From: Oxalobacteraceae bacterium
Lineage (GTDB): Bacteria > Pseudomonadota > Gammaproteobacteria > Burkholderiales > Burkholderiaceae_D
Direction of reading: 5' to 3'
Length of the DNA: 64,000 nucleotides
Assembly (NCBI GenBank): GCA_947448025.1
Contig: CANFLV010000012.1
Coordinates: 1-64,000 of the forward strand
Below are positions 7,698 through 18,278 of the stretch, piece by piece. Position 1 is the stretch's first letter, and each line of letters opens with the position of its first letter. The notes under the pieces were generated by a model. The model saw nothing but the letters and a program-made list of their open reading frames with translations, searched no databases and was not told the origin of the DNA. Made by a program: the position numbers and the translations under genes.

Positions 7698-9065
7698 TTA
7701 TTTTGTCGCGACTTTGATGTCGGCCTTTTCAGGCGCGAGCAGCGCGAAGCGATGTGTCATATCTGTCGTGACCTGCTTGAAACGTTGCATGTCTGCCGCG
7801 GCCAGTGGCTGCGAATTCGGCATGTCGACGGTGAGCGGATTACGTGGCAGGTTATTGACGCGGAATTCATAATGCAAGTGCGGCCCGGTCGCCCAGCCAG
7901 TCGAGCCGACAAAGCCGATCACTTCGCCCTGGCGGATTTTTGCGCCTTTGCGTGCGCTGTTGGCAAAGCGGCTCATGTGGGCATAGACGGTGCTGACGCC
8001 ATTCCAGTGCTTGATCACGACCACATTGCCATAACCGTTCTGGCCTCCGGAAAAATCAATTATGCCATCAGCTGCCGCGCGAATCGGCGTGCCGGTCGAG
8101 GCGGCGAAGTCGACGCCCTCATGGGCTTTCCATTTGCCCGAAATCGGATGCGTGCGCATCGAGAAGCCCGAGGAGATCCGTGAAAATTCGAGTGGCGACT
8201 TAAGGAAGGCTTTTTTCAGGGATTTGCCGTCGAAGGCGAAGTAACCGCCGCCGTCCTTGCTTTTGGGATCATCGAACCAGACGGTCTGGTACATCTTGCC
8301 GGCATTCGTGAATTCAGCTGCCAGGACGCGGCCGGTACGCACCAGTTCGCCGTTTTGCCATAAGGTTTCGTACACGACATTGAAACTGTCGCCTTGCTTC
8401 AGGTCGGAGGCGAAATCGATATTCGTCGAAAACATGTCGACTAGCTGCATGGTGACATTATCGGGAATTTGCTGGGCATCGGTCGCGGCGAACAGCGAAG
8501 ACATGATCCGACCGGATTTCATTTCCACGCGCGCTTCGAGCTTGGCAGGCGCGTCGACAGCCTTGAAGCCATTGCCTTCGCGGCGCACCGAGATCGTCTT
8601 GACACTATTGTCGCGCATGTCCGGCACGGTCATGGTCAGCCATTCGAGGGCGCCGTCTTCACGGACCTCGGCTTGCACGCGTTTGCCGGCCTTGAGCTGC
8701 AAGATGCCGCGCGCGGTGGCATCGGATTTAATGAAGTTCGCAGCCGCTTCGTCGTCCGCACCGAGGCGCGTCATCAGGCTCGCCAGGGTATCGCCATTGC
8801 GGATGACTTCTTCGCTGACGTAATGGGGCGGTGTGTTGGACAGCGCTTCGACTTGCTGCTCCAGCGTTGGCAGGGCGAGGGTTTCGGTAATGGATCTGAC
8901 GGGCAGGTTCGCTGCATCGGGCGCGATCGGCACGACACCGGCGGCACCGAACGCGCTGATGGCCAGAAACAGCGCCAGTGCGGAAAGGATGCGGGTTTTG
9001 CGTGTGGTCCCGGCGAGCATATTGCTTTGCTTACCGAAACCAAGGAATTTATCTTTTAGCGACAT
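7698..9065 (-). CDS. M23 family metallopeptidase (MepM-like murein endopeptidase)
   Basis: Envelope zinc endopeptidase, 455 aa from ATG 9065. An N-terminal membrane anchor ([20 protein letters not shown]) is followed by a LysM/OapA-like region around [16 protein letters not shown], a middle domain, and the C-terminal lysostaphin-fold domain. That domain has zinc ligands HEGVD and HLHYE plus the GNVVVIKH and VYAHMS motifs. Such enzymes cut peptide cross-links to allow wall growth. The frame is open to 9131 but the extra N-terminal residues look non-coding. It is divergent from tyrS and close to bactofilin and anmK. Confidence 0.93.
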   Translation of the reverse strand: MSLKDKFLGFGKQSNMLAGTTRKTRILSALALFLAISAFGAAGVVPIAPDAANLPVRSITETLALPTLEQQVEALSNTPPHYVSEEVIRNGDTLASLMTRLGADDEAAANFIKSDATARGILQLKAGKRVQAEVREDGALEWLTMTVPDMRDNSVKTISVRREGNGFKAVDAPAKLEARVEMKSGRIMSSLFAATDAQQIPDNVTMQLVDMFSTNIDFASDLKQGDSFNVVYETLWQNGELVRTGRVLAAEFTNAGKMYQTVWFDDPKSKDGGGYFAFDGKSLKKAFLKSPLEFSRISSGFSMRTHPISGKWKAHEGVDFAASTGTPIRAAADGIIDFSGGQNGYGNVVVIKHWNGVSTVYAHMSRFANSARKGAKIRQGEVIGFVGSTGWATGPHLHYEFRVNNLPRNPLTVDMPNSQPLAAADMQRFKQVTTDMTHRFALLAPEKADIKVATK

Positions 9066-9207
9066 ACAATACGTTAAAATTTGCCCTTTGGTCCTGAACT
9101 GCTGCTTTTCAGCAGCACATTCGCGCGGCAATGTTGTCGAGGCCGGCGATTATACCAAACCCACAGTATCGGACTTCCCGTCTTTAGGGCTTAACTTTTG
9201 TCACCCC

Positions 9208-10464
9208 ATGAACGATCCACAATTACAAAGTAACAAAGCAGCCTCGGCTGCACTGCCATTGACCGACAGGGTACGCGAAGCGCTGGAAATAACCAAGCGC
9301 GGTGTTGATGAATTGCTAATTGAATCAGAGTTTGCGCAAAAGTTGGCGCGCTCCGAACTGTCAGGCAAGCCCTTGCGCATCAAACTTGGCCTGGACCCGA
9401 CCGCCCCTGACTTGCATCTTGGGCACACTGTCGTGCTTAACAAGATGCGTCAGTTGCAAAATCTGGGCCATACCGTGATTTTCCTGATCGGCGATTTTAC
9501 CTCGATGATCGGTGATCCCTCTGGACGTAATCTTACGCGTCCGCCGCTGACTGCCGAACAGATCAAGGAAAACGCGCTGACGTATTTCGCCCAAGCCAGC
9601 CTGGTGCTGGACCCGGCGCGTACGGAAATTCGCTACAACTCGGAATGGTCGGACCCGCTGGGTGCGCGCGGCATGATTGAGCTGTCAGCAAAATACACGG
9701 TCGCGCGCATGCTCGAACGTGAAGATTTCACGAAGCGCTACAAGGCCGGCACGCCAATATCCATTCATGAATTCCTGTATCCGCTGATGCAAGGCTACGA
9801 CTCGGTTGCGCTGAAGTCGGACCTCGAGCTCGGCGGCACGGACCAGAAATTCAATCTGCTGGTCGGTCGCGAACTGCAGAAGGATTATGGCCAGGAACAG
9901 CAGTGTATTCTGACCATGCCACTGCTGGAAGGCCTCGATGGCGTCGACAAAATGTCCAAGTCCAAGGGCAATTACATCGGCATCACCGAGCCGGGTAATA
10001 CGATGTTCGCCAAGCTGATGAGCATTTCCGATGTGATGATGTGGCGCTATTACGAATTGCTGTCGTTCCGCTCGATTTCTGAAATCGCGCAGTTCAAGCG
10101 TGAAGTCGCCGATGGTCGTAATCCGCGTGACATCAAGGTCTTGCTCGGCCAGGAAATCGTCGAGCGCTTCCATACGCATCAGGCTGCTGAAGAGGCTTTG
10201 GCAGACTTCGTCAATCGCGCCAAGGGTGGTATCCCTGACGATATCGCCGAAGTGAAACTGAGCGGCGCGCCGCTGGGTATCGGTCAGTTGCTCAAGCAGG
10301 CGAATTTGTGTCCGTCCAGTTCCGATGCCTTGCGCATGGTCGAACAGGGCGGCGTGCGCATCGATGGTGCAGTGATCAGCGATAAAGGCTTGAAAGTCGA
10401 CGCCGGTACCATCGTGGTGCAAGTCGGCAAACGCAAATTTGCGCGCGTCACGCTCGTTGCCTGA
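9208..10464 (+). CDS. tyrS: Tyrosine-tRNA ligase
   Basis: Class Ic aminoacyl-tRNA synthetase, 418 aa from ATG 9208 ([20 protein letters not shown]). HIGH-type motif in [13 protein letters not shown], tyrosine-pocket region [28 protein letters not shown], and KMSKS in [16 protein letters not shown]-terminal S4-like RNA-binding domain follows ([16 protein letters not shown]). The sequence style is that of the shorter TyrZ-like branch. The start at 9208 is preferred over far-upstream frames, which overlap the divergent M23 gene. Confidence 0.98.
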   Translation: MNDPQLQSNKAASAALPLTDRVREALEITKRGVDELLIESEFAQKLARSELSGKPLRIKLGLDPTAPDLHLGHTVVLNKMRQLQNLGHTVIFLIGDFTSMIGDPSGRNLTRPPLTAEQIKENALTYFAQASLVLDPARTEIRYNSEWSDPLGARGMIELSAKYTVARMLEREDFTKRYKAGTPISIHEFLYPLMQGYDSVALKSDLELGGTDQKFNLLVGRELQKDYGQEQQCILTMPLLEGLDGVDKMSKSKGNYIGITEPGNTMFAKLMSISDVMMWRYYELLSFRSISEIAQFKREVADGRNPRDIKVLLGQEIVERFHTHQAAEEALADFVNRAKGGIPDDIAEVKLSGAPLGIGQLLKQANLCPSSSDALRMVEQGGVRIDGAVISDKGLKVDAGTIVVQVGKRKFARVTLVA

Positions 10465-10501
10465 GCTGGCGCAGCAAACTAATTCGTATCAGGAGACAAC
10501 G

Positions 10502-11137
10502 ATGAAATTGCATAGTGATTCTTTCCATGATGGTAGCGTCATTCCCGGCGAATTTGCTTTTTGCGTGATCGATGCCGACACCCATGTGCGTCTGTCGGCG
10601 AACCGCAATCCTCAGCTCGCTTGGGACGGCGCACCAGCAGCGACGAAATCATTCGCCCTGATTTGCCACGATGGCGATGTGCCTTCGCGCGGCGACGACG
10701 TCAATCAAGAAGGCCGCAGCGTGCCGGCGGATTTGCCGCGCGTGGATTTTTTCCATTGGGGCTTGATCGACATGCCGCCCACCATGCACGCGATCGCGGC
10801 CGGACAATTCTGCGATGGCGTCACGCCCCGTGGTAAAACCGGACCTGACATTGCCGCTGCGCCCGGCCTGCGTCAGGCGATCAATGACTACACGGGCTGG
10901 TTTGCCAGCGATGCTGAAATGAGCGGCGATTATTTTGGCTACGACGGTCCTTGCCCGCCATGGAATGACGCGATTCTGCATCACTACGTCTTTACGGTCT
11001 ATGCGCTGGATATTGCAACGCTGCCGCTGTCAGGAAAATTCACGGGCCAGCAGGTCCGTGACGCGATCGCCGGGCATGTGCTGGCCGAGGCCAGTCTGAC
11101 CGGTATCTACACCCTGAACCCGACGCTGGCTGCCTGA
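10502..11137 (+). CDS. YbhB/YbcL family Raf-kinase-inhibitor-like (PEBP) protein
   Basis: 211-aa phosphatidylethanolamine-binding-protein fold. Recognisable pieces are NPQLAWDGAPAATKSFALICHDGD (with the DxD-type anion site), FFHWGLIDMPPT, YFGYDGPCPPWND and HHYVFTVYALD. Bacterial members have no settled function. AGGAGACAACG before ATG 10502 fixes the start. The stop overlaps the next gene's ATG by one base, implying translational coupling. Confidence 0.93.
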   Translation: MKLHSDSFHDGSVIPGEFAFCVIDADTHVRLSANRNPQLAWDGAPAATKSFALICHDGDVPSRGDDVNQEGRSVPADLPRVDFFHWGLIDMPPTMHAIAAGQFCDGVTPRGKTGPDIAAAPGLRQAINDYTGWFASDAEMSGDYFGYDGPCPPWNDAILHHYVFTVYALDIATLPLSGKFTGQQVRDAIAGHVLAEASLTGIYTLNPTLAA

Positions 11138-11781
11138 TGTTGGAAATTGTCCTGATCCGGCATGGCGAGACCGCCTGGAATGCCGAGCGGCGCCTGCAGG
11201 GACATATCGATATCGGCCTCAATGCCGAGGGCGAGCGCCAGGTCGCCGCACTCGGACAGGCGCTGGCAGATGAACAGTTCGATGCCATCTTCGTGAGCGA
11301 CTTGCAGCGCGCGCGGCAAACGGCTGAGGCAGTCGCCGCAACACGCGCCACGCCAATCACGATCGATGCCGGCTTGCGTGAGCGTTGCTACGGTGCCTTC
11401 GAAGGCATGCTGTACGACGAGATCCAGCCGCGTTTTCCCGAGGCGCATGCGGCCTGGATGGCCGGCGATATCGATGCGCGCTTTCCCTCTGGTGAATTCG
11501 AGGCCGAGACGCTCAATGAATTCCATACCCGCGCCAACAACACGATACGCAAGATCATCAGCTCCGGCAGCTTCAGCAAGATTGCCATCGTTAGTCACGG
11601 TGGCGTGCTCGACTGCGTCTTCCGCGCCGTCAACGACGTGCATATCGGCGCCACGCGCGAATTTGATGTGCTCAACGCCAGCATCAATCGCCTGCACTGG
11701 GATGGCGTGACATTGCAGATCACGGAATGGGGCGATGTCGCGCATTTGCCAGCGCCAGCGCTGGATGAACTGGCGCGCTGA
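11137..11781 (+). CDS. Histidine phosphatase family protein (GpmB/CobC-like)
   Basis: 214-aa phosphatase with the catalytic LIRHGETAWN motif at residues 5-14, the second arginine in SDLQRARQTAEA, the acid residue in LRERCYGAFEGM, and the second catalytic histidine in IAIVSHGGVLDC. Acts on a small phosphorylated metabolite that sequence alone does not identify; annotations as phosphoglycerate mutase are common but unproven. Coupled to the PEBP-like gene. Confidence 0.93.
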   Translation: MLEIVLIRHGETAWNAERRLQGHIDIGLNAEGERQVAALGQALADEQFDAIFVSDLQRARQTAEAVAATRATPITIDAGLRERCYGAFEGMLYDEIQPRFPEAHAAWMAGDIDARFPSGEFEAETLNEFHTRANNTIRKIISSGSFSKIAIVSHGGVLDCVFRAVNDVHIGATREFDVLNASINRLHWDGVTLQITEWGDVAHLPAPALDELAR

Positions 11782-11831
11782 TGTCGGGTTCCGGCTAAAA
11801 TAGCGCCTTTCCCCTCCAGCCTCAGCCACGC

Positions 11832-12848
11832 GTGCACATCGGACCTTATCTTCTTCGCAATAATGTGTTTGTCGCGCCCATGGCTGGCGTGACGGACCGG
11901 CCATTTCGCCAGCTCTGCAAACAGCTCGGCGCCGGCTACGCAGTGTCCGAAATGGCGGCGTCCGACCCGCGTCTGTGGGCCTCGCAAAAGACTTCGCGGC
12001 GCATTAATCATGAAGGCGAAATGGCACCGCGCGCAGTGCAAATCGCCGGGGCTGACCCTGTGATGCTCGCGCAATGCGCGAAATTCAATGTCGACCGTGG
12101 TGCGCAAATCATCGACATCAACATGGGTTGCCCGGTCAAGAAAGTCTGCAATAGCTGGTGCGGCTCGGCGCTGCTGCAAAATGAAAAACTCGTCGGCGAA
12201 ATTCTCGACGCCGTCGTTGCCGCGGTCGATGTGCCGGTGACGCTAAAGTTTCGTACCGGCTGGGACCGCGCCAACAAGAATGCCTTGCGCATCGCCCGCA
12301 TTGCCGAATCCGCAGGCATTGCAATGCTGACCCTGCATGGCCGCACGCGCGCCGATGGCTATAGCGGCGCGGCCGAATACGAGACGATCGCCGCCGTCAA
12401 AGCCGCCAGCACGATTCCTGTAGTAGCCAATGGCGACATCACGAGTCCGGAAAAAGCCCGCCTGGTTTTACAGGTTACCGGGGCTGACGCAATCATGATC
12501 GGCCGCGCAGCGCAGGGCCGACCGTGGATCTTTCGCGAAATTGCGCATTTTTTGGACACCGGCGAACATCTGCCGGCGCCCACTGTCGCAGAGGTACAGC
12601 AATTGATGCACGAGCATTTGCGCGCGCATTATGCGTTTTATGGCGACTACCTTGGCGTGCGCACGGCGCGCAAGCACATCGGCTGGTATGTGCGCGAACT
12701 CGTCGGCGGTGAAGCCTTCCGCCAGCGCATGAATTTGCTGGATGACTGTGAGCTGCAATTGGCAGCAGTCGAAGAATTTTTTCAGATGCAGGAAAGTCTT
12801 GGCGAACGGTTACAATACGCGCCTGCCGAGCAACAGCTGGCAGCCTGA
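11832..12848 (+). CDS. dusB: tRNA-dihydrouridine synthase B
   Basis: FMN-dependent reductase making dihydrouridine in the tRNA D-loop. The 338-aa protein has NVFVAPMAGVTDRPFR, IDINMGCPVKKVCNSWCGSALL with the catalytic cysteine, LHGRTRADGY and the FMN-phosphate site ADAIMIGRAAQGRPW. The start is GTG at 11832 (VHIGPYLLRNN); no closer ATG exists. fis follows 44 bp downstream, the conserved dusB-fis operon. Confidence 0.97.
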   Translation: MHIGPYLLRNNVFVAPMAGVTDRPFRQLCKQLGAGYAVSEMAASDPRLWASQKTSRRINHEGEMAPRAVQIAGADPVMLAQCAKFNVDRGAQIIDINMGCPVKKVCNSWCGSALLQNEKLVGEILDAVVAAVDVPVTLKFRTGWDRANKNALRIARIAESAGIAMLTLHGRTRADGYSGAAEYETIAAVKAASTIPVVANGDITSPEKARLVLQVTGADAIMIGRAAQGRPWIFREIAHFLDTGEHLPAPTVAEVQQLMHEHLRAHYAFYGDYLGVRTARKHIGWYVRELVGGEAFRQRMNLLDDCELQLAAVEEFFQMQESLGERLQYAPAEQQLAA

Positions 12849-12892
12849 GCCGCACATAATTCCAATAAAAATCACTCAACCCTGAGCACCGT

Positions 12893-13126
12893 ATGAGCAA
12901 AGACAATATCCAGGACGTCGTCAAGAAAAGTCTCGAAAAGTATTTTCGTGACCTTGGCGAACAACAGCCATCGAATGTCTATGAAATGGTCGTCTTTACG
13001 GTTGAGAAGCCCATCCTCGAAGTGGTGATGGCGCGCGCCGAGGGCAATCAGTCGCAGGCTGCGGAAATGTTGGGCATCAATCGCAATACCTTACGCAAGA
13101 AGCTGCAGCAGCACGGTATGCTGTAA
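12893..13126 (+). CDS. fis: DNA-binding protein Fis
   Basis: 77-aa nucleoid protein and transcription factor. The C-terminal helix-turn-helix is intact (GNQSQAAEMLGINRNTLRKK) and preceded by the dimerisation helices. Compared with the 98-aa enterobacterial protein it lacks most of the N-terminal beta-hairpin arm that contacts Hin/Gin recombinases, which is usual in betaproteobacteria. Encoded downstream of dusB; two large hairpins follow the stop. Confidence 0.96.
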   Translation: MSKDNIQDVVKKSLEKYFRDLGEQQPSNVYEMVVFTVEKPILEVVMARAEGNQSQAAEMLGINRNTLRKKLQQHGML

Positions 13127-13140
13127 CAGGAAGGGCGGTC

Positions 13141-13223
13141 GGCTTTTCCCGGGCATGTGGTGCGTCCGGCAGGAAAAGCCGATAAGGCAAGCGCAGCAGG
13201 GAACTTACTGCGCTTGCCTTATC
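13141..13223 (+). promoter_or_regulatory. Two abutting hairpins in the fis-purH gap
   Basis: Hairpin A pairs GGCTTTTCC (13141-13149) with GGAAAAGCC (13172-13180), with inner CGG/CCG and GCA/TGC pairs. Hairpin B starts at the next base: GATAAGGCAAGCGCAG (13181-13196) pairs perfectly with 13208-13223 over an 11-base loop. Neither is followed by a T tract. They could be a fis transcript end, a purH leader element, or an intergenic repeat. Confidence 0.7.
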
Positions 13224-13246
13224 CATCACTCTCAATATCCTCCATC

Positions 13247-14812
13247 ATGGTCAAACAAGCGCTCATTTCGGTCTCCGACAAGACTGGTGTTCTCGAATTC
13301 GCACGTTCCCTCGTCAGCCAGGGCTATGCGATCCTGTCCACCGGCGGCACCGCCAAACTGCTGGCCGATAACGGCGTGGCGGTCACGGAAGTCGCCGATT
13401 ACACGGGTTTCCCGGAAATGCTCGACGGTCGCGTCAAGACCCTGCATCCGAAAGTTCATGGTGGCATCCTCGCCCGGCGTGACTTTCCGGAGCATGTCGC
13501 AGCGCTGGCGCAGCATGCGATCCCGACTATCGACATGGTCGTGGTGAATCTGTATCCGTTTCAGCAAACCGTCGCCAAGGACCAGTGCGCGCTCGAAGAT
13601 GCGATTGAGAACATCGACATCGGCGGCCCGGCCATGCTGCGTTCGGCGGCAAAGAACCACAAGGATGTGATCGTCATTTGCGACCCCAGCGATTACACGC
13701 CTGTGCTCGACGAGCTCAAGGCCGCTCATGGCGAGCTGGCGTATGCGACGAAATTCGCGCTGGCGAAAAAAGTCTTTGCGCATACCTCGCAATACGACGG
13801 CGCGATCACGAATTACTTCAGTAGCCTCGGTGCCGATCTCGAGCACACCACCCGCAGCGCTTACCCGCAAACCTTGAACCTGCATTTCGAAAAAGTCCAG
13901 GACATGCGTTACGGCGAAAACCCGCACCAGTCAGCCGCGTTTTACCGCGACCTCGTGCCGGCCGATGGCGCGCTGGCAAATTACACCCAGCTGCAAGGCA
14001 AGGAGCTGTCGTACAACAATATCGGTGACGCCGATGCGGCCTGGGAATGTGTGAAGACGTTTGAGGCTGGCGCCTGCGTCATCGTCAAGCATGCCAATCC
14101 TTGCGGCGTCGCGCTCGGCGTCGATCCGCTGGAAGCCTATAGCAAGGCGCTGCAGACGGACCCGACTTCGGCTTTTGGCGGCATCATCGCCTTCAATCGC
14201 GAACTCGATGGCGCGGCCGCCGCTGCCGTGGCGAAGCAATTCGTCGAAGTCCTGATCGCGCCATCCTTTACTGCCGAAGCCCTGCAAATCTTCGCCGTGA
14301 AACAGAATGTGCGCCTGTTGCAAATTCCGCTGGGCAAAGGCATCAATGCGCAAGACCTGAAGCGCGTCGGTGGCGGTTTGCTGGTGCAGTCGCCGGATGC
14401 CAAGAACGTCGGCATCGCCGAACTCAAGGTCGTCACAAAACTGCATCCGACCCAGCAGCAGCTGCAAGACCTGATGTTCGCCTGGCGCGTGGCGAAATTC
14501 GTGAAATCAAATGCGATCGTTTTCTGTGGCAATAGCATGACGCTGGGCGTCGGTGCGGGCCAGATGAGCCGCGTGGATTCGGCGCGCATTGCCGCCATCA
14601 AGGCGCAAAACGCCGGCCTTGAGTTGGCGGGTTCTGCGGTCGCTTCCGACGCCTTCTTCCCCTTCCGTGACGGCCTCGATGTTGTCGTCGCCGCTGGCGC
14701 GACTTGCGTGATTCAGCCGGGTGGTTCGATGCGCGATCAGGAAGTTATTGATGCGGCCGATGAGCAGGGCGTGGTCATGTTGCTGACTTCGACCCGTCAT
14801 TTCCGCCATTAA
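13247..14812 (+). CDS. purH: Bifunctional AICAR transformylase/IMP cyclohydrolase
   Basis: Last two steps of purine synthesis, AICAR to FAICAR to IMP. 521 aa from ATG 13247. N-terminal MGS-like cyclohydrolase domain with [28 protein letters not shown] and [16 protein letters not shown]-terminal transformylase with LRYGENPHQ-type motif ([15 protein letters not shown]), KHANPCGVA and [12 protein letters not shown]. Full length. No evident Shine-Dalgarno precedes the ATG; a 16-bp hairpin ends 23 bp upstream. Confidence 0.98.
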   Translation: MVKQALISVSDKTGVLEFARSLVSQGYAILSTGGTAKLLADNGVAVTEVADYTGFPEMLDGRVKTLHPKVHGGILARRDFPEHVAALAQHAIPTIDMVVVNLYPFQQTVAKDQCALEDAIENIDIGGPAMLRSAAKNHKDVIVICDPSDYTPVLDELKAAHGELAYATKFALAKKVFAHTSQYDGAITNYFSSLGADLEHTTRSAYPQTLNLHFEKVQDMRYGENPHQSAAFYRDLVPADGALANYTQLQGKELSYNNIGDADAAWECVKTFEAGACVIVKHANPCGVALGVDPLEAYSKALQTDPTSAFGGIIAFNRELDGAAAAAVAKQFVEVLIAPSFTAEALQIFAVKQNVRLLQIPLGKGINAQDLKRVGGGLLVQSPDAKNVGIAELKVVTKLHPTQQQLQDLMFAWRVAKFVKSNAIVFCGNSMTLGVGAGQMSRVDSARIAAIKAQNAGLELAGSAVASDAFFPFRDGLDVVVAAGATCVIQPGGSMRDQEVIDAADEQGVVMLLTSTRHFRH

Positions 14813-14847
14813 TTAACGATGAATCAACACGTACGCAGGCAGGGAAG

Positions 14848-15390
14848 ATGAAAATTCTCGGCATCGACCCCGGCTTGCGCGTGACCGGCTTTGGCGTGAT
14901 CCATAAGCAGGGCAATAAACTCACCTACATCGCGTCGGGCGTGATCAAGACGGCCGACGCCGATTTGCCGCAGCGGCTCAAGACCATCATCGACGGCATC
15001 GCCGAAGTGATCGCGACTTATACGCCGGATTGCGCAGCGATTGAAAAAGTCTTCGTCAACGTTAATCCACAGTCCACGCTTCTGCTCGGCCAGGCGCGTG
15101 GTGCGGCGATCTGCGGTCTCGTCACTGCGAATCTCAGCGTCGCCGAATACACCGCCTTGCAAGTCAAGCAGTCTGTCGTCGGCCACGGCAAGGCGCAAAA
15201 GGCGCAGGTGCAGGACATGGTGCAGCGCCTGCTGATGCTGTCCGGCTTGCCCGGCACCGATGCGGCAGATGCGCTGGGCGTGGCGATTTGTCATGCGCAT
15301 AGCGCTGATACGCTGGCGGCTTTGAATAAGCTCGCACCAACGCTCGGTAAAAAAGGTTTGCGTGTACGCGGTGGCCGGCTGATCGGGTAG
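14848..15390 (+). CDS. ruvC: Crossover junction endodeoxyribonuclease RuvC
   Basis: Resolves Holliday junctions by paired nicking. 180 aa with the RNase H-like core: first catalytic Asp in [16 protein letters not shown], Glu in [13 protein letters not shown], and the C-terminal acidic pair in [22 protein letters not shown] precedes the ATG. It is separated from ruvA-ruvB by an oppositely oriented gene, so the three genes are not a single transcript. Confidence 0.97.
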   Translation: MKILGIDPGLRVTGFGVIHKQGNKLTYIASGVIKTADADLPQRLKTIIDGIAEVIATYTPDCAAIEKVFVNVNPQSTLLLGQARGAAICGLVTANLSVAEYTALQVKQSVVGHGKAQKAQVQDMVQRLLMLSGLPGTDAADALGVAICHAHSADTLAALNKLAPTLGKKGLRVRGGRLIG

Positions 15391-15433
15391 GACTCGGCGC
15401 CCCCGCCGCAATGCACTGAGCCCTACAACATCT

Positions 15434-15889
15434 CTAGTGCCGTTCCGCCTTGCGCGCCGCAATCTCAAACACATTGTGCCAATACGCGTCGCGTCCGCGC
15501 AGCCTTGCCCACAGGCTGGCGGCGAGATAGGCGAACGGAAAAAATATCCCCCACAGCGCCGCTTGCCTGACATGGGTCAATTCATGCGTGAGGATTTGTC
15601 GCGTCATGCCTTGTTGTTCGGCGATGATCAGATGGCCGATGGCCATGGCGGACATCGCGCCGAAGGGATGATGCGCGAGCAGGAAATCGGCAAACGGGCC
15701 GCGGATGATCAGGGCCGGCCCGGCGCGCTCGAAGCGCAGGCGTCCGCGCCAGAGCACGATCGCTAGCCCCAGCAGCAGTCCCGGCAAGGTCAGGGGCAAT
15801 GCCCAGAGTACGCCAAGCAGGGTGGCGCCGCCGCGCAGCACCCGATGCCGGCGTCGCGGTGACGGATCAATGTCTGCGTTTGCGTGCAT
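15434..15889 (-). CDS. Small membrane protein with HELTH zinc-metalloprotease-like motif
   Basis: 151-aa protein I cannot assign to a named family. A basic N-terminus is followed by a long hydrophobic hairpin or single helix ([22 protein letters not shown], about residues 26-47), a soluble stretch, HELTHVRQ at about residues 109-116, and a second hydrophobic helix ([17 protein letters not shown]). HExxH followed by a transmembrane helix resembles minimal integral-membrane metalloproteases, but no third ligand is clear. It lies antisense between ruvC and ruvA. Confidence 0.7.
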   Translation of the reverse strand: MHANADIDPSPRRRHRVLRGGATLLGVLWALPLTLPGLLLGLAIVLWRGRLRFERAGPALIIRGPFADFLLAHHPFGAMSAMAIGHLIIAEQQGMTRQILTHELTHVRQAALWGIFFPFAYLAASLWARLRGRDAYWHNVFEIAARKAERH

Positions 15890-16001
15890 AGCCTTGCCCC
15901 TTGTCCTGTATGATCCGACAATACCCGCAGGTGGCGCTGGTGTCTTGCCGCGCGCCGCAATTTTGCGTTTTATTCACACTATTTTTGCAGACCAGATCAC
16001 C

Positions 16002-16580
16002 ATGATAGGCCGCCTCTCCGGAACCTTGCTTGAAAAAAATCCCCCGCATTTGCTGCTCGACTGCAATGGCGTGGGCTATGAAGTCGATGTCCCGATGAGC
16101 ACGTTTTACAACTTGCCCAACCTCGGTGAAAAAGTCGTTTTGCTCACGCATCTGACGGTGCGCGAAGATGCGCATTTACTGTACGGCTTCGGCACCGCTG
16201 ACGAGCGCAATGTCTTCAAACAGCTGATCAAGATCACCGGTGTCGGCGCGCGCATGGCTTTGTCGATTTTATCGGGTATGTCGATTCCGGATTTGTCACA
16301 GGCCGTCACCTTGCAGGAATCCGGTCGCCTCGTGAAAGTCCCCGGCATCGGCAAGAAAACGGCCGAGCGGCTGCTGCTGGAATTGAAGGGCAAGCTCGGT
16401 GCCGACCTTGGCGCGGCTGGCGGCGTGGCGCATAGTGATGCCAGCGGCGATATCCTCAATGCCTTGCTGGCGCTCGGCTATTCCGACAAGGAAGCGGTCC
16501 TCGCCATGAAGCAGGTACCCGCCGGCACGGGCGTCTCCGACGGCATCAAGCTGGCATTGAAGGCATTATCCAAAGGCTAA
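16002..16580 (+). CDS. ruvA: Holliday junction branch migration protein RuvA
   Basis: 192 aa from ATG 16002 ([20 protein letters not shown]). N-terminal OB fold with [12 protein letters not shown], two helix-hairpin-helix motifs ([18 protein letters not shown] and [21 protein letters not shown]), and the C-terminal domain III that contacts RuvB ([14 protein letters not shown]). Tetramer binding four-way junctions. ruvB begins 24 bp downstream in the same operon. Confidence 0.98.
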   Translation: MIGRLSGTLLEKNPPHLLLDCNGVGYEVDVPMSTFYNLPNLGEKVVLLTHLTVREDAHLLYGFGTADERNVFKQLIKITGVGARMALSILSGMSIPDLSQAVTLQESGRLVKVPGIGKKTAERLLLELKGKLGADLGAAGGVAHSDASGDILNALLALGYSDKEAVLAMKQVPAGTGVSDGIKLALKALSKG

Positions 16581-16604
16581 GGCCGGCAGGACAGGAAACG
16601 CATC

Positions 16605-17669
16605 ATGAGTATTCAGACAGATAATTTTACCGAGCAGCGCATCATCGCCGCCACGCCCGCTTCGCCCAACGAGGAAGCGATTGAACGCGCCTTGCGGCCG
16701 AAGCAGCTCGACGAGTACGTCGGCCAGGAAAAGATCCGCGGCCAGCTTGAGATTTTCATTACGGCGGCGCGTCAGCGCCATGAGGCGCTCGACCACACCC
16801 TGCTGTTCGGCCCACCGGGTCTCGGCAAGACCACGCTGGCGCATATCATCGCGCGCGAAATGGGCGTCAATTTGCGCCAGACTTCCGGGCCCGTGCTCGA
16901 GCGCGCCGGCGACCTCGCGGCGCTGCTGACCAATCTCGAAGCAAATGATGTGCTGTTCATCGATGAAATCCACCGGCTCTCGCCCGTCGTCGAAGAAATC
17001 CTGTATCCGGCGCTGGAAGATTATCAGATCGATATCATGATCGGCGAAGGCCCGGCGGCGCGTTCCGTGCGGCTCGATTTGCAGCCATTCACGCTGGTCG
17101 GCGCGACCACGCGCGCGGGCATGCTGACCAATCCTCTGCGCGACCGCTTCGGCATCGTTGCGCGGCTAGAATTCTATACGCCGCAAGAGCTGAGCAAAAT
17201 CGTCACGCGCAGCGCGTCCCTGCTGAATGCACCGATCGAAGCTGATGGCGCGTTTGAGATCGCCAAACGCAGTCGCGGCACACCGCGTATCGCGAACCGC
17301 CTGTTGCGCCGCGTACGCGATTACGCCGAGGTCAAGGGTACTGGCCAGATCACGAAAGCGATGGCGGACGCGGCGCTGGTGATGCTCGACGTCGATGCGG
17401 TTGGCTTTGATTTGATGGATCGTAAATTACTTGAAGCGGTGCTGTTCAAATTCGGCGGCGGGCCGGTCGGCCTGGATAATCTGGCGGCGGCCATCGGCGA
17501 AGAGCGCGACACGATTGAAGACGTGCTCGAGCCGTATCTGATCCAGCAGGGCTTCATCCAGCGCACGCCGCGCGGACGCATTGCCACGCCGGCGGCCTAT
17601 GTGCATTTCGGCGTGACTGCGCCGCGCGTCGGGCCGAATGGCGAATTATGGGATGCGGTGCGCGATTGA
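16605..17669 (+). CDS. ruvB: Holliday junction branch migration ATPase RuvB
   Basis: 354-aa AAA+ motor. Walker A in [16 protein letters not shown], Walker B in [12 protein letters not shown], sensor 1 in [11 protein letters not shown], arginine finger region PLRDRFGI, and the C-terminal winged helix around [12 protein letters not shown]-terminal [12 protein letters not shown] signature present. Full length, translated with ruvA. Confidence 0.99.
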   Translation: MSIQTDNFTEQRIIAATPASPNEEAIERALRPKQLDEYVGQEKIRGQLEIFITAARQRHEALDHTLLFGPPGLGKTTLAHIIAREMGVNLRQTSGPVLERAGDLAALLTNLEANDVLFIDEIHRLSPVVEEILYPALEDYQIDIMIGEGPAARSVRLDLQPFTLVGATTRAGMLTNPLRDRFGIVARLEFYTPQELSKIVTRSASLLNAPIEADGAFEIAKRSRGTPRIANRLLRRVRDYAEVKGTGQITKAMADAALVMLDVDAVGFDLMDRKLLEAVLFKFGGGPVGLDNLAAAIGEERDTIEDVLEPYLIQQGFIQRTPRGRIATPAAYVHFGVTAPRVGPNGELWDAVRD

Positions 17670-17692
17670 ATTCGAACCCGACTTCCATTCCC

Positions 17693-18145
17693 ATGCAGAT
17701 CTGGGTCGATGGCGATGCCTGTCCTAATGTCATCAAGGACATCCTGTTTCGTGTCGCTGAGCGGACGAAAATTTGCGTCACGCTCGTGGCCAACAAACTG
17801 CTGCGCACGCCGCCGTCGCGCTTCATCCGCGCCGTGCAGGTGCCAAATGGCTTTGATGTCGCCGACAATGAAATCGTGCGCCTGATGCAGGCCGGGGATC
17901 TGGTGATTACGGCGGATATTCCGCTCGCCTCGGACGTCATTGCCAAAGGTGGGTTTGCGCTCACGCCGCGCGGCGAGTTCTATACCAAAGAGAATATCGA
18001 GCAGCAGCTGACCATGCGAAATTTCATGGATGCTTTGCGAAGCAGCGGTGTCGATACAGGCGGGCCGCCGCCGCTGTCGATGGGCGACCGGCAAATGTTC
18101 GCCAATCAGCTGGACCGGCATTTGGCCCGAATTCCAAGACTATAA
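17693..18145 (+). CDS. YaiI/YqxD family protein (DUF188)
   Basis: 150 aa from ATG 17693 ([18 protein letters not shown]). A PIN/NYN-like nuclease fold is suggested by conserved acidic residues: VDGDACP at the start, [10 protein letters not shown] in the middle, and [13 protein letters not shown] later. [16 protein letters not shown] is also typical. Function not established in the family. Starts 24 bp after ruvB, so probably co-transcribed. The frame opens earlier, at 17648, but those residues are not conserved-looking. Confidence 0.9.
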   Translation: MQIWVDGDACPNVIKDILFRVAERTKICVTLVANKLLRTPPSRFIRAVQVPNGFDVADNEIVRLMQAGDLVITADIPLASDVIAKGGFALTPRGEFYTKENIEQQLTMRNFMDALRSSGVDTGGPPPLSMGDRQMFANQLDRHLARIPRL

Positions 18146-18278
18146 ACCTGGCGTGCATGCTGTGGGCGCCTTGTTGCAGGCTATCCCGCAAAATTTACGT
18201 TTCATCGCATTCTTCTGGAACTTGCCCGCTCGCTTGGCTAGAGTGGATCTGTGCAATCAATGCACACAAGGAGAAACC

